Part shown: one piece after another, positions 30,147-40,351 of the stretch
How positions within the stretch are numbered: position 1 is the first letter of the stretch
Layout: the number at the start of each line of letters is the position of its first letter
Source of the DNA: Streptomyces hokutonensis
GTDB taxonomy: Bacteria > Actinomycetota > Actinomycetes > Streptomycetales > Streptomycetaceae
Reading direction: 5' to 3'
Length of the DNA stretch: 44,458 bases
Assembly: GCF_000376565.1 (NCBI RefSeq)
Contig: NZ_BARG01000092.1
Span: forward strand, 1 to 44,458
The notes under the pieces: model-generated
What the model was told of the DNA's origin: nothing
What the model saw: the letters and a program-made list of their open reading frames with translations, nothing else
Database searches by the model: none
Program-made: the position numbers and the translations under genes

Positions 30147-30480
30147 TTCCAAGGGGGTTGGACCCTGGGTTGTCCGTTCGAGGCCGCATCTGGGTATGCC
30201 CGGTCGGCGCTTTGACTCGTGGGGTCGTCTTGTGGCTGCCGTTGTGCCAGTCGGCGATCACGTTTCCGAGGAGGCCCGGAGGCGACCCTCGGCCACCTCC
30301 GGTCCTTCCTGACGGCTCACAACTCGCCCTGAATCCAAGGAGGTTGGCCCAGGGCTGCCCGGATGAGGCCTTCGGCCACCTCCGGTCCTTCCTTGCGGCT
30401 CACAACGCGCCCTGGCTCCAAGGCTGTTGGGCGAGGGCGGCACGGACGAGGCCGAGCATTCTGGACTGCTCGGCCAGGGC
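30090..30480. repeat. Tandem array combining the 3' ends of the convergent hydrolase and S9 peptidase genes
   Basis: The gap 30147-30399 between two convergent genes holds degraded copies of both tails. GGCCACCTCCGGTCCTTCC occurs at 30105 (real hydrolase end), 30291 and 30374. On the minus strand, IRAALGQPPWIQGEL-stop (30317-30363) copies the S9 end VRAALAQQPWSQGAL-stop, and DWHNGSHKTTPRVKA (30205-30256) copies DWYSGGHETTGRVKA, which holds the S9 catalytic His. Spacings are 186 and 83 bases. The third unit is the real S9 end. A head-on junction was duplicated at least twice. Confidence 0.87.
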
Positions 30481-32249
30481 CTTGACCCGGCCGGTCGTTT
30501 CGTGGCCGCCGCTGTACCAGTCGACGACGATGTCTCCTCCGACCGCGCGCAGCGCCTCCTCGTAGCGGCGTACCTGCTTGGGCGGGGTGCGGGTGTCGTG
30601 GGTGGCCTGGTTGATCCAGACCGGTGCGACGACATCGGAGACGTAGGTGATGGGGGACGCCCGTACGAAGCGGTCCAGGCCGTCCTCCGGCTTCGCTCCG
30701 AAGAACGACGACCAGGCCGCGCGCAGCGCCGGGTTCATGTCCTCGTAGCCCGTCAGCCAGTCCGCCATCGGTACGTGCGCCAGCCCGCCGGCGAAGAGTC
30801 CAGGCAGCCGTCCCATGGACAGGAGCGTCAGGAAACCGCCGTAGGACGCGCCCGTGACGAAGACCTTGCTGGGGGCCGCGACGCCCTCGGCGATCAGCCG
30901 GCGGACCGCCGCCTCGATGTCCTCCAGCTCCCGGTCGCCGATCGCCGGCATGAAGCCCTCGCGGAAGCGCCGCCCGAAGGTGACCGAACCCCGGTAGTTC
31001 AGGGAGGCGTAGGCCACGCCGTTGTCCAGCCAGGCCTGGGCGGCGGGGTCGTAACTGTCGACCGACACCATGTTGGGGCCGCCGTGCAGATGCAGGACCA
31101 GGGGGCCGGGACCCGTGGTCCGGCGCGGTCGGGCCCACCACAGTTGGACGTACGTGCCGTCCGTCGAGCGGACCTGGTTCGACGTGAACGGCACGCCGTC
31201 CAGGTCGAGTTGGGGGAAGAGTACGGGCACGGGCGCCGAGTCCGGGCCGGTGGCGTGCAGCACGCGCAGCGGGGAGTTGGAGCGCTGGTGCAGGAGGCGC
31301 ACGGTGCTTCCGGGGCCGTAGTGCGAGGCCCACAGGTGGAGGTGCGCGTTCGCCACGTCCGGCTCGAAGTACGCACCCGGCGGATGGTCAAGCGGCCGGA
31401 GCGTGCCCGACTCCAGGTCGGCCTCCATGACCCGGTGGATCCCGGCGTCCACGTGCACGGCCAGGATCCGGGTGGCGTCGTCGGACCAGTCCAACGGGAC
31501 CAGATCGCCCCGGAGTTGAGGGGCGCCGATGTCGATGCGGGTGCCGCGTACGGGATGCCACACGCAGGGACGGGCGAACCCGGTGCGCTCGGTGGCGACG
31601 AGTATCCGGTCGTCGCCCGGGAGGGGGGAGTACCGCACTCCGCGCACGGGTGCCTCGGGACCGTCGGTGAGTCGGTCGAGCACCTCGCCCGTCGCGGTGT
31701 CGACGACGGTGACCGCGAATCTGCGGACGCCGGGGTTGTGGTCGGTGGTGTCGACGGAGGCGCGCGTGCCGTCCGTCGAGACCAGGCCGTTCCACGCCTC
31801 GTGCGGCGACCGGAACAGCAGCTCGGGCTCGGCGGAACCGTCCGTGCTCAGCAGCCACAGGCTGAAACCGTCCTCCGCCGCGCACGTGATTACGGCCCGG
31901 TCCGCCCGCCCCGCCACGTCGATGCCGCGCAGGATGTACGGCGGCAGATCCGGGGTGAGATCACGGCTGTCGTCGGCATCCAGGCCGGTCGCGTGCACAT
32001 GGCCGACCTCGGAGCCGTTGTCGTCGTGCAGCGCCAGGATCTGCTCGCCGTCGGAGGTGAGAACGGCCTGCACGAGGTCGCCCGACGTCACCTCGCTCAG
32101 CGGCCGGACCGTGCCGCTCCCGGCCTCCCACAGCGACAGCCGGGGACCGTCCTCGCTCTCCACGACGATCAGGGACCGGTCGCCCGGACCGCGCCCCCGC
32201 CGTACGGCATGGGGTCGTTCGGCGGTGAAGAACCGCTGCCAGTCGCTGC

Positions 32250-32253
<4 letters not shown>
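30400..32253 (-). CDS. S9-family serine peptidase (acylaminoacyl/prolyl-oligopeptidase type)
   Basis: This 617-residue cytosolic protein has an N-terminal beta-propeller (about residues 40-360; repeated RGxRYSPLPG and LVPLDWSDDATRI-type blades) and a C-terminal alpha/beta hydrolase. The catalytic triad is Ser 470 in GASYGGF, Asp 553 in THDTRTP and His 584 in SGGHETT; HLHGGPN supplies the oxyanion hole. It should hydrolyse short peptides that reach the propeller cavity. ATG overlaps the ABC ATPase stop in an ATGA, so it is the last gene of the opp operon and probably degrades the imported peptides. Its 3' end is repeated in the intergenic array. Confidence 0.88.
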
Positions 32254-33259
<1,006 letters not shown>

Positions 33260-33263
<4 letters not shown>

Positions 33264-34276
33264 GGCGTCACGCTCGCGATCTCGTGCACCCGCACACAGG
33301 CGGCCGTGTGGCCCTCGCCGACCGGGACCGGCGGGGGGCTCTCGGCGCACCGTTCGTCGGTGTGCGGGCAGCGGTTCTGGAAGGGACACCCGGGAGGCCG
33401 CTCGTTCGGCGAGGGCAACTGGCCGGCGATCTGGGCCAGCCGCCGGGTGCTGCGGTCGATCCTCGGCAGCGCGGCGAGCAGGCCGCGCGTGTAGGGGTGG
33501 GCCGGCTCGTAGAAGAGGGGCTCGACCGGGGCCTCCTCCATCTTCCGCCCGCAGTACAGGACCAGGACGCGGTCGGCGAGGCCGGCCACCACGCCCAGGT
33601 CGTGGGTGATCAGCAGGATCGCGGACTTCGTACGGTCCTGGACCCGCGCCAGGACGTCGAGGACCTGGGCCTGCACGGTGACGTCGAGCGCGGTGGTCGG
33701 CTCGTCGGCGATGAGGACGTCCGGCTCGTTGGCGATACCGGTGGCGATCATCACGCGCTGGCGCATACCGCCCGACAACTCGTGCGGATACTGGCCCGCC
33801 CGGGTCCGGGCGTCGGGGATGCCGACCAGGTCGAGCAGTTCGACGGCCCGTTCCCGCAGGGCGGCGCGGGACACGGACGGATCGTGCACGCTCACCGCCT
33901 CGGCGAGCTGGGCGCCGACCGTCATCATCGGGTTCAGCGCGGCCAGCGCGTCCTGGAAGACCATGGCGATACGCCGGCCGCGCACTTCGCGCAGCTCCCG
34001 GTCGGACAGGTCCAGCAGCTCCCGGCCGCGGAACCGCACCGAGCCCGAGGCCGTGGCGTTGCGCGGCAGCAGCCCCATCAACGCGAGCGAGGCGGCGCTC
34101 TTCCCGGAGCCGGACTCCCCGACGATGGACAGGGTCTCCCCGGCGTGCAGGTCGAAGGAGAGCCGGTCGAGGGCGGCCACGGGACCGGCGTCGGTGCGGT
34201 AGCTGACGCTCAGATCGCGGACCGAGAGCAGCGGGGCCGCCGTAGCGCCGCTGTCTTCGGTGACGGGTCCCATCAC
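33260..34276 (-). CDS. Oligopeptide ABC transporter ATP-binding protein, OppD-like
   Basis: The 338-residue ATPase has Walker A GESGSGKSAASLAL, the Q-loop FQDALAALNPMMTVG, the signature LSGGMRQRVMIATGI and Walker B VLIADEPTTALD, then the Opp-type C-terminal CPFQNRCPHTDERC motif. The GTG start (34274-34276) overlaps the OppC-like stop by four bases; ATG at 34273 is an alternative. It pairs with the OppF-like ATPase. Confidence 0.92.
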
Positions 34277-35172
34277 TGCCTGCCTTGGGGGTCGAGCGCG
34301 TCGCGCAGTCCGTCGCCGAGGAAGTTCACGGCGAGCACGGTGACGAGGATCGCCAGTCCGGGGACGTACAGGAGATAGGCCTGCGAGGTGCCGATCAGCC
34401 CGGCGGCCTGGGTGAGCATGTTGCCCCAGCTCGACCGGGGCGGCTGGACGCCGTAGCCGAGGAAGCTGACGGTGGATTCGAGGATGATCGCCGTGGCCAC
34501 CGACAGGGACACGTTGACCACGATCAGGCCGGTCAGATTGGGCAGCAGATGCCGTACGACGATCCGCGGGCCGGAGGCGCCGATGACCCGGGCCGCCTCC
34601 ACGAACTCCTGGTGGCGCAGCTGGATCACCCGGGCCCGGACGACCCGGGCGATCAGGGTCCAGCCGAGGCTGCTCAGCACCACGACGATGGTCAGCGGCG
34701 AGGGGCCGAGCCCTTGCAGGGACACCGCCAGGACGGCGACCGGGGGCACGATCAGGAACAGGTCGGCCACCCGCATGATCACCTCGTCGGGCCAGCCGCC
34801 GAGATACCCGGCCACCGCGCCGGCCGCCGTCCCCACCAGGGTGGCCAGCAGGGCGACGCCGAGGCCGATCGCAAGCGAGAGCTGACCGGCGTAGAACATC
34901 TCGCTGAGGTAGTCGCGGCCGAGGGAGTCGGTGCCCAACCAGTGGGCGCCGGACGGTGGTTGGGAGGCTGAGAGGAGGTTCTGGGCGTTGTGCGGGTAGG
35001 GCGCGATCCAGGCGGCGCCGAAGCAGCAGACGGCCAGCAGGAGCAGCACGATCAGCGAGGCGACCGCGAGCCGGTGGCGCAGGAAGCGGGACAGGACGAC
35101 ACGGGCGGTGCCCGGATCGCCGGAGACGACGGGCGGCGGGGGCGCCAGGAGCGTGGTGGTGGGCTGGGTCAT
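34273..35172 (-). CDS. Oligopeptide ABC transporter permease, OppC-like
   Basis: The 299-residue protein has an N-terminal membrane helix (about 35-55), the OppC signature HWLGTDSLGRDYLSEMFYAG, and five further helices. The EAA loop that docks on the ATPases is EFVEAARVIGASGPRIVVRHLLPN. The end, LAILVTVLAVNFLGDGLRDALDP, is typical of OppC/DppC. It overlaps OppB-like and OppD-like genes. Confidence 0.93.
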   Translation of the reverse strand: MTQPTTTLLAPPPPVVSGDPGTARVVLSRFLRHRLAVASLIVLLLLAVCCFGAAWIAPYPHNAQNLLSASQPPSGAHWLGTDSLGRDYLSEMFYAGQLSLAIGLGVALLATLVGTAAGAVAGYLGGWPDEVIMRVADLFLIVPPVAVLAVSLQGLGPSPLTIVVVLSSLGWTLIARVVRARVIQLRHQEFVEAARVIGASGPRIVVRHLLPNLTGLIVVNVSLSVATAIILESTVSFLGYGVQPPRSSWGNMLTQAAGLIGTSQAYLLYVPGLAILVTVLAVNFLGDGLRDALDPQGRQ

Positions 35173-36137
35173 CGCAGGGCCACCCGGGGATCGAGGAGGG
35201 CGTAGGAGAGGTCGGCCAGCAGGTTGAAGAGGATGACGGCGACGGCCACGACGAGCATCCAGGGCAGCAGGACGAAGACGTCCCCGGTCTCCAGCGAGGC
35301 GAGGAACAGCTTGCCCATGCCGGGGATCGAGAAGATCTGCTCGGTCACCACGAGCCCGCCGACCAGGGCGGCGGCGTCCATGGCGACGACGGTGACGAAG
35401 GGCGCGAGCGCGTTGCGCAGGGCGTGCCGCAGCAGGATGCGGTGGCGGGGGACGCCCTTGGCGCGGGCCGTGCGGACGTAGTTGCTGGACAGCGCCTCCA
35501 GGAGGGTGGCGCGGCCGAACCGCGACCAGGACGCGACGAGCCCGACGGTGAGCGTGATCACGGGCAGCACCAGATGGCGCAGGTAGTCGAGGTCGAGTCC
35601 GCTGTGGCCGACCGAGTGCAGTCCCACGAAGTACAACGGCGGGTCCGGCAGGCCGAATTGCTGCTTCGGCCAGACCGCGAGCAGTTGGATGAGGACCAGG
35701 CCGAACCAGAACGCCGGCATGGCGACACCGAGATAGGACAGGCCCGTCAGCACGTGGTCGCCGACGGTGTACTGGCGGGCCGCCGAGTACAGGCCGATCG
35801 CCAGCGCCAGGACGACGGCGAGGGCGACGCCCCACAGGATCAGCTGGAGCGTGGTGCCGAGGGCGTCGCCGACCATCGGCAGTACGGCGCCGCCGGTGCG
35901 GGTGCTGATGCCCCAGTCGCCCTGGACGAAGCCCTTGACCCACAGCAGGTACTGCTCGGGCAGGCTGCGGTCGAGCCCGAGGCGGACCGTCTCCCGGTGC
36001 AGTGCCGTGGGGTCGACCGACTGGCGCAGTTTCGCCAGCGGGTCGAAGGTCGCCCGCACCGCCCAGAAGAGGACGAACGAGGCGACGCACACCACGGGCA
36101 CCGAGGCCAGCAGACGGCGCAGGGCGTAGCGGGTCAT
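35169..36137 (-). CDS. Oligopeptide ABC transporter permease, OppB-like
   Basis: The 322-residue protein starts with the OppB-type RYALRRLLASVPVVCVASFV helix. Its EAA loop is NYVRTARAKGVPRHRILLRHAL, followed by VTEQIFSIPGMGKLF, the usual OppB/DppB signature. Six membrane helices are expected. ATG at 36135-36137 lies 31 bases after the oppA stop, and its end overlaps the OppC-like start in ATGA. Confidence 0.93.
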   Translation of the reverse strand: MTRYALRRLLASVPVVCVASFVLFWAVRATFDPLAKLRQSVDPTALHRETVRLGLDRSLPEQYLLWVKGFVQGDWGISTRTGGAVLPMVGDALGTTLQLILWGVALAVVLALAIGLYSAARQYTVGDHVLTGLSYLGVAMPAFWFGLVLIQLLAVWPKQQFGLPDPPLYFVGLHSVGHSGLDLDYLRHLVLPVITLTVGLVASWSRFGRATLLEALSSNYVRTARAKGVPRHRILLRHALRNALAPFVTVVAMDAAALVGGLVVTEQIFSIPGMGKLFLASLETGDVFVLLPWMLVVAVAVILFNLLADLSYALLDPRVALR

Positions 36138-36168
36138 GGCAGGCCCCTGCGGGGCGGGCGGAGCGGTG

Positions 36169-37881
36169 TCATTTCGTCAGGCCCCATTCCGCGAGGTTCC
36201 ACCAGGGGCCCTCCACCGGGTTGATGGAGAGCGGTCCGCCGACGCGGGCGCCGGTGACCAGGATGTTCGGTACGGCGGCCAGTGGCAGCGAGGGCACGTC
36301 GTCGGCGATGAGTTTCTCCGCCTTGTGCGACTCCGCGACCCGGGCGGTCTCGTCCAGTTCGGTGTCCACCCGCTCCAGGACCGGGTCCAGGCCCGCGACG
36401 CGGATGCGCATGAAGTTGATGCCGGACTGGTCGTTGGCCGCGCTCGGGATGGCCGTGCTGCTGAACGTGGCGGACAGGGTGGGGTTGGGGAAGGAGTCGG
36501 TGAGGTTCCACAGGCCCAGCTGGAAGTCGCCGGCGGGGGCGAGCTTGCCGAAGATGTTCGCGGGCGTGGAGTTCTTGATCGTCACCCGGAACCCGGCCTT
36601 GCCGAGCTGGGACTGGAGGATCTGCTCGGTCAGCTCACGGCTTTGGTTGCCGGCGAGGGAGGTGACGGTGAACGCGGCCTCCTTGCCGTTCTTCGCCCAG
36701 TACCCGCCGCCGTTCTTCGTCCACCCGTCCGCCTTCATCAGCTGTGCCGCCTTGGCCGCGTCGGGCCGGTAGCCGGAGAAGTCGTCGGAGGCGTAGCGGG
36801 AGAGCAGCGGCGACATGAAGCTCTGCGCGGGAGCGGTGACGCCGTAGGAGCCGAAGAGGCGCTTGACGATGGCCGCGCGGTCGACCGAGTAGGCGAAGGC
36901 CTTGCGGACGGCGGCCGAGTCGAAGGGGAACTTCGCGTTGTTGAGCCACAGGGCCTGGAGATTGCCGGTCCCTGACTGCACCTGCATGTGGGCCGCGCTG
37001 CCCAGGGTCTTGATCTGGTCGACGGTGGTGAGCTGCGGGGTGGGGTAGAGGGCGTCGAAGGTGCCGCCGGCGAAGGCCTGGATCGCTGCCGAGGTGTCCG
37101 AGGCGAACTGGAAGGTCACCCTGTCCAGGTGCGGTTTGGGGCCCCAGTAGCGGGAGTTGGGGACGAGGGTGACGGAGACGCCCTTCTTCCAGGAGGCGAT
37201 CTTCCAGGGGCCGCCGCTGAAGGAGTAGCCGTCCTTCATCACGGCGTCGCGGTCCTTGCCCTGGAGGAGATGAGAGGGCAGGACCCCGTAGCTGGCGCCG
37301 AAGAGCTGCTTCCAGTTGCCGTAGGGGGACTTGAGGGTGACGACGGCGGTGGTGGCGTCGGGAGTGGCGACCGAGGTGATGCGGTCGTAGCCGCTCTTGT
37401 CGAAGATCGCCTTTCCGTCGCGGACCTGGAGAGCGGTGTACTTCAGGTCGGCGGAGGTGATCGGCTTACCGTCGGACCAGACGGCCTTCGGGTTGAGCTT
37501 GTAGGTGATCTGCTGCTGGTTCCCGACCAGTTTCGTGGTCGGTTCGGACGCCATCAGGTTCGAGGCGACTGGTGTCCAGTTTCCGCCCTTGAGGCGGACG
37601 TCGAACACCTGCGGGACGGTCTGGGTCTGCATCATGTACGTGCCCCAGATGGAGGCTCCGCAGGTGCCGATCCAGTCGGCGCAGTCGGGCTCCTGCTCGG
37701 CTCCGATGACGAGGCTTCCCCCTTGCCTGACCGGCAGGTTCGTGGCGGTGTCGGCCTGGGGAGTGGGGGTCCCGGAGGTGCATGCGGTGGCGGTCAGCGC
37801 CAGTGCGGTGAGGAGTGCGCCGGCCGCCGGGAGTCTGGCCGGAAGCCGGCCCTGAACGGTCGCTGTGAGCGGTTGAGGCAT
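36169..37881 (-). CDS. Peptide ABC transporter substrate-binding lipoprotein (SBP family 5)
   Basis: The 570-residue protein has a lipoprotein signal ending LTALALTATACTSG, with the lipidated Cys near residue 36. The mature protein is a family 5 solute-binding protein: GGSLVIGAEQEP, QQQITYKLNPKAVWSDGKPI, TADLKYT-like helix, SGPWK-type GGPWKIASWKKG, RYWGPKPHLDRVTFQF and NLQALWLNNAKFPFD. Such proteins bind peptides of a few residues or nickel/opine ligands; the ligand here is not evident. ATG at complement 37879-37881 has GGAAGG upstream. It is the first gene of a six-gene operon, divergent from the TetR gene, with a CTAG-N-CTAG element before it. Confidence 0.92.
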   Translation of the reverse strand: MPQPLTATVQGRLPARLPAAGALLTALALTATACTSGTPTPQADTATNLPVRQGGSLVIGAEQEPDCADWIGTCGASIWGTYMMQTQTVPQVFDVRLKGGNWTPVASNLMASEPTTKLVGNQQQITYKLNPKAVWSDGKPITSADLKYTALQVRDGKAIFDKSGYDRITSVATPDATTAVVTLKSPYGNWKQLFGASYGVLPSHLLQGKDRDAVMKDGYSFSGGPWKIASWKKGVSVTLVPNSRYWGPKPHLDRVTFQFASDTSAAIQAFAGGTFDALYPTPQLTTVDQIKTLGSAAHMQVQSGTGNLQALWLNNAKFPFDSAAVRKAFAYSVDRAAIVKRLFGSYGVTAPAQSFMSPLLSRYASDDFSGYRPDAAKAAQLMKADGWTKNGGGYWAKNGKEAAFTVTSLAGNQSRELTEQILQSQLGKAGFRVTIKNSTPANIFGKLAPAGDFQLGLWNLTDSFPNPTLSATFSSTAIPSAANDQSGINFMRIRVAGLDPVLERVDTELDETARVAESHKAEKLIADDVPSLPLAAVPNILVTGARVGGPLSINPVEGPWWNLAEWGLTK

Positions 37882-37948
37882 GGCTGGAAACCTTCCGTGG
37901 CGAAGCCGTGGGCTCATCGTAGGGAGCTGCGCAAGACTTAGCAATGGA

Positions 37949-37970
37949 CCTAGGCTAGTAACTATGCGTT
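37949..37970. promoter_or_regulatory. Candidate TetR site: CCTAG-G-CTAG followed by TATGCGTT, before oppA
   Basis: CCTAGGCTAG (37949-37958) and the overlapping TAGTAACTATGCGTT (37956-37970) resemble CCTAGTCTAG and TAGTCAATATGCGTT upstream of the M20 gene (40282-40310). CTAG is rare in Streptomyces, so two double-CTAG sites flanking one TetR gene are unlikely by chance. The site lies 68 bases upstream of oppA and 85 upstream of TetR. Confidence 0.6.
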
Positions 37971-38054
37971 CGCCTTGCCCAGGTCTGTGGATAACGTTTT
38001 GGTGCAGGCGATAGGGTCGCGACGGCGGCCCGGAAGCCGAGGGAAGGGACGAGC

Positions 38055-38786
38055 ATGAGTGGTGCGCGCACGGGCGAGAGCAAGGACGCTGCGGCGAGCG
38101 GGACCGGTGGCCGGCGGCGGCTGGCGAGGGACACGCTCAGCCGGCGGGTGATCCTGGACGCGGCCGAGAAGGTCGCCACCCGGGACGGACTGGAGGCGTT
38201 CACCTTCCAGGCCCTCGCCAAGGAGCTGCACGCCCACCCGACCTCGCTCTACCGGCACTTCCGCGACAAGGACGAGCTGATCCTGGAGCTCATCGACGAC
38301 CTCCGGGCGCGGTCCTACGGCGGACAGCTCAAGGCCACCGACTCCTGGCGCGACGACCTGCGCACGCAGGCCCGTTACATCCACGAGCACTACATGCGGT
38401 ATCCCGTGTTCGCCTGGCAGATGGCGGCCCGTACGACGCGCCGGCCGACCGAGTTCGCCAATGTGGAGTTCGCCCTGGACTGCCTGCGCCGGGCCGGCCT
38501 CGACGACGAGGAGGCGGTGACGTTCGTCCGGGTCTTCGGCAACGTCATCCGCTCCCTCTCCGCCATGGAGGCCGGACTCCAGGCCCTCGACGCCGACTCC
38601 CGAGACCGGGACACCCTGGCCTGGGAACTGGAGTACCGCCGCCTCCCGGCAGACACCTACCCGCGCATCGCCGGCCTCACGGCCCCGCTGGCCCCGATCG
38701 GCGACCCCAAGATCTTCGACAACGCGATCGACATGCTGCTGGACTCGGTGGAGGCGCGGGTGGGGGGTGGGGGGACGGGGGTGTAG
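38055..38786 (+). CDS. TetR-family transcriptional regulator
   Basis: The 243-residue protein has a TetR DNA-binding domain at about residues 25-80 (LSRRVILDAAEKVATRDGLE, FTFQALAKELHAHPTSLYRHF). The C-terminal ligand domain (residues 85-220) resembles the TetR_C family with long helices and the AWQMAARTTRRPTEF stretch; the last residues are Gly-rich. A GAGGGAAGG-type ribosome site precedes ATG 38055. It is divergent from the opp operon, and sites of the same design occur before oppA and the M20 gene, so it probably represses peptide uptake and hydrolysis. The ligand may be a peptide or amino acid; this is inference. Confidence 0.9.
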   Translation: MSGARTGESKDAAASGTGGRRRLARDTLSRRVILDAAEKVATRDGLEAFTFQALAKELHAHPTSLYRHFRDKDELILELIDDLRARSYGGQLKATDSWRDDLRTQARYIHEHYMRYPVFAWQMAARTTRRPTEFANVEFALDCLRRAGLDDEEAVTFVRVFGNVIRSLSAMEAGLQALDADSRDRDTLAWELEYRRLPADTYPRIAGLTAPLAPIGDPKIFDNAIDMLLDSVEARVGGGGTGV

Positions 38787-38836
38787 GCGGGGCCTGGGCC
38801 CGGACCCGGACCCGGAATTTTGGGCCGCTGGGGGCT

Positions 38837-39002
38837 CGGTCTCAGGCCGTTGGGGGCGCAGTCGGGGCTCGGTCTGAGGCCGCCGGAGGCGTAATCGGTG
38901 GTCGGTCTCGGGCGGCCGGAGGTGAAGCCGGGGCTCGGTCTCAGCAGACCGGGGGGTGAAACCGGTGCTTGGTCCCTGCCCGCCGGGGGCGAAACCAGGG
39001 TT
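38837..39002. repeat. Five tandem 33-34 bp repeats between the TetR and M20 genes
   Basis: Units start at 38837, 38870, 38903, 38936 (34 bases) and 38970, each beginning CGGTCT or TGGTCC and ending near GGGGCT or GGGTT; a partial sixth begins at 39003. They read as 11-residue units on the minus strand (GGLRPSPDCA type), but no gene start supports translation. The M20 stop region (GGTCTCAGTCCGTCGGG) matches a unit start, so the array may have grown from it. The whole gap is 38787-39093. Confidence 0.8.
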
Positions 39003-39013
39003 CGGTCGAAGGT

Positions 39014-39074
<61 letters not shown>

Positions 39075-39093
39075 ACCGGGGCCGGGCCCGGTC

Positions 39094-40215
39094 TCAGTCC
39101 GTCGGGTCGGTGAGGAGGCCGGCGACGAGGGTGGTGCGGTTTTGGACGGACGTGAGGTCCACCCACTCGTGGCGGGCGTGTGCGCCGCCGCCGTCCGGGC
39201 CCAGGCCGTCCAGGGTGGGTACCCCCAGGCTCGCGGTGATGTTCCCGTCCGAGCCGCCGCCGACGCCGGTCTCGGTGACCGGGCCGAGCCCCAGCCGTTC
39301 GGCGACCGCGCGGGCGGAGCGCAACAGGCCGACGGACATGCCGCGTTCCAGCGGGCCGCGGCTGACGCCGCTCAGGAAGGCGAGCTCGGCGCCGGGCTCC
39401 CGCGCGCGCAGGGCCCGCAACTCCCGTTCCACCCGGTCCAGTTCGCCGCGCTCCCAGGCCCGTACGTCGACCTCCACGAACGCCCGCTCCGGAACGGTGT
39501 TGGCGGTGGTGCCGGCGCCGCCCACCGTGGGCGTGACGGTGGTCCCGCGCTCACGGTCGGCCAACTCGCTGATCGTCAGCACCTGGTGGGCCAGCTCGAT
39601 CAGCGCGTTGACACCCTTGTGGGGTTCGAGCCCGGCGTGCGCGGCCCGGCCACTCACCCCGAGGCGGTACTGCCCGACGCCCTTGCGCGCGGTCTTGAGC
39701 GCACCGCCCTCACCGGGTTCCAGCACCAGCACCGCGCCGCAGGCGGCCGCGGCCTCCTCGACGAGCGCGCGCGAGGTGATCGACCCGCGCTCCTCGTCCC
39801 CGGACACCACCATGCTGACGTGCGGGACGTCACCGGCCAGCGCGAGCGCCTCGAAGGCCAGCACGAGCCCGGCCTTCATGTCGAAGACCCCGGGCCCGGT
39901 CGCCCGCGCCCCCGACACCGCGAACGGGTTCTCCGCCAGGGTGCCCAACGGCCACACCGTGTCGGCATGCCCGAGCAACAGGACCCGGCGGCTCTTCGGC
40001 ACGGCGGCATCCGCCCCGCGCCAGTACAGATGCGGCACCCCGCCGGAGACGACGCGCTCGGGCCGCCCCAGCACGTCACCCGCCCAGGATTCGAGCAGGT
40101 CGTAGGCGTCGTTCAGCCCCCGCTCCCCACCCGACGGCGTCTCGATACCCACCAGCTGCCCGAGCCGCCGGGTGAAGCGCTCGGGGGGAGCGGAGCCGGA
40201 AGAACTGAAGGACAA
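39094..40215 (-). CDS. M20-family metallopeptidase (carboxypeptidase G2-like)
   Basis: The 373-residue product from TTG at complement 40213-40215 (GGAAGGAAG upstream) is preferred; ATG at 40278 would add 21 Arg/Ser-rich residues but sits only 2 bases from the operator. The M20 metal ligands are visible: LLGHADTVWP (His, Asp), FDMKAGLV (bridging Asp), SGDEERGS (Glu pair) and, near the end, ARHEWVDL-type His. The dimerisation domain is inserted between residues about 170-285 (YRLGVSGRAAHAGLEPHKGV). It should remove C-terminal residues or deacylate small peptides. It is convergent with TetR and shares an operator type with the opp operon. Confidence 0.87.
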   Translation of the reverse strand: MSFSSSGSAPPERFTRRLGQLVGIETPSGGERGLNDAYDLLESWAGDVLGRPERVVSGGVPHLYWRGADAAVPKSRRVLLLGHADTVWPLGTLAENPFAVSGARATGPGVFDMKAGLVLAFEALALAGDVPHVSMVVSGDEERGSITSRALVEEAAAACGAVLVLEPGEGGALKTARKGVGQYRLGVSGRAAHAGLEPHKGVNALIELAHQVLTISELADRERGTTVTPTVGGAGTTANTVPERAFVEVDVRAWERGELDRVERELRALRAREPGAELAFLSGVSRGPLERGMSVGLLRSARAVAERLGLGPVTETGVGGGSDGNITASLGVPTLDGLGPDGGGAHARHEWVDLTSVQNRTTLVAGLLTDPTD

Positions 40216-40279
40216 GGAGGCTTCCTTCCGATCGGTGAGGCCCGGAATCCGAGGAGCCCGGGATCGGAGCATCACCATG

Positions 40280-40310
40280 CTCCTAGTCTAGGAGATAGTC
40301 AATATGCGTT
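40280..40310. promoter_or_regulatory. Candidate TetR site upstream of the M20 gene (CTCCTAG-T-CTAGGAG)
   Basis: The perfect 7-1-7 dyad CTCCTAG-T-CTAGGAG (40280-40294) contains the CCTAG-N-CTAG core seen before oppA. TAGTCAATATGCGTT (40296-40310) follows and on the minus strand offers TTGACT as -35. The site overlaps the expected promoter of the M20 gene, so binding would repress it. Confidence 0.62.
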
Positions 40311-40351
40311 GCTAAGGCCCTCGAGTCCTCGCGCTTGCACACGCTTGACGG

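Noticed and set aside
38837..39002. CRISPR-like regular 33-bp repeats
   Set aside because: The units are directly adjacent and there are no unique spacers between them; they vary in sequence, and no cas genes are near.
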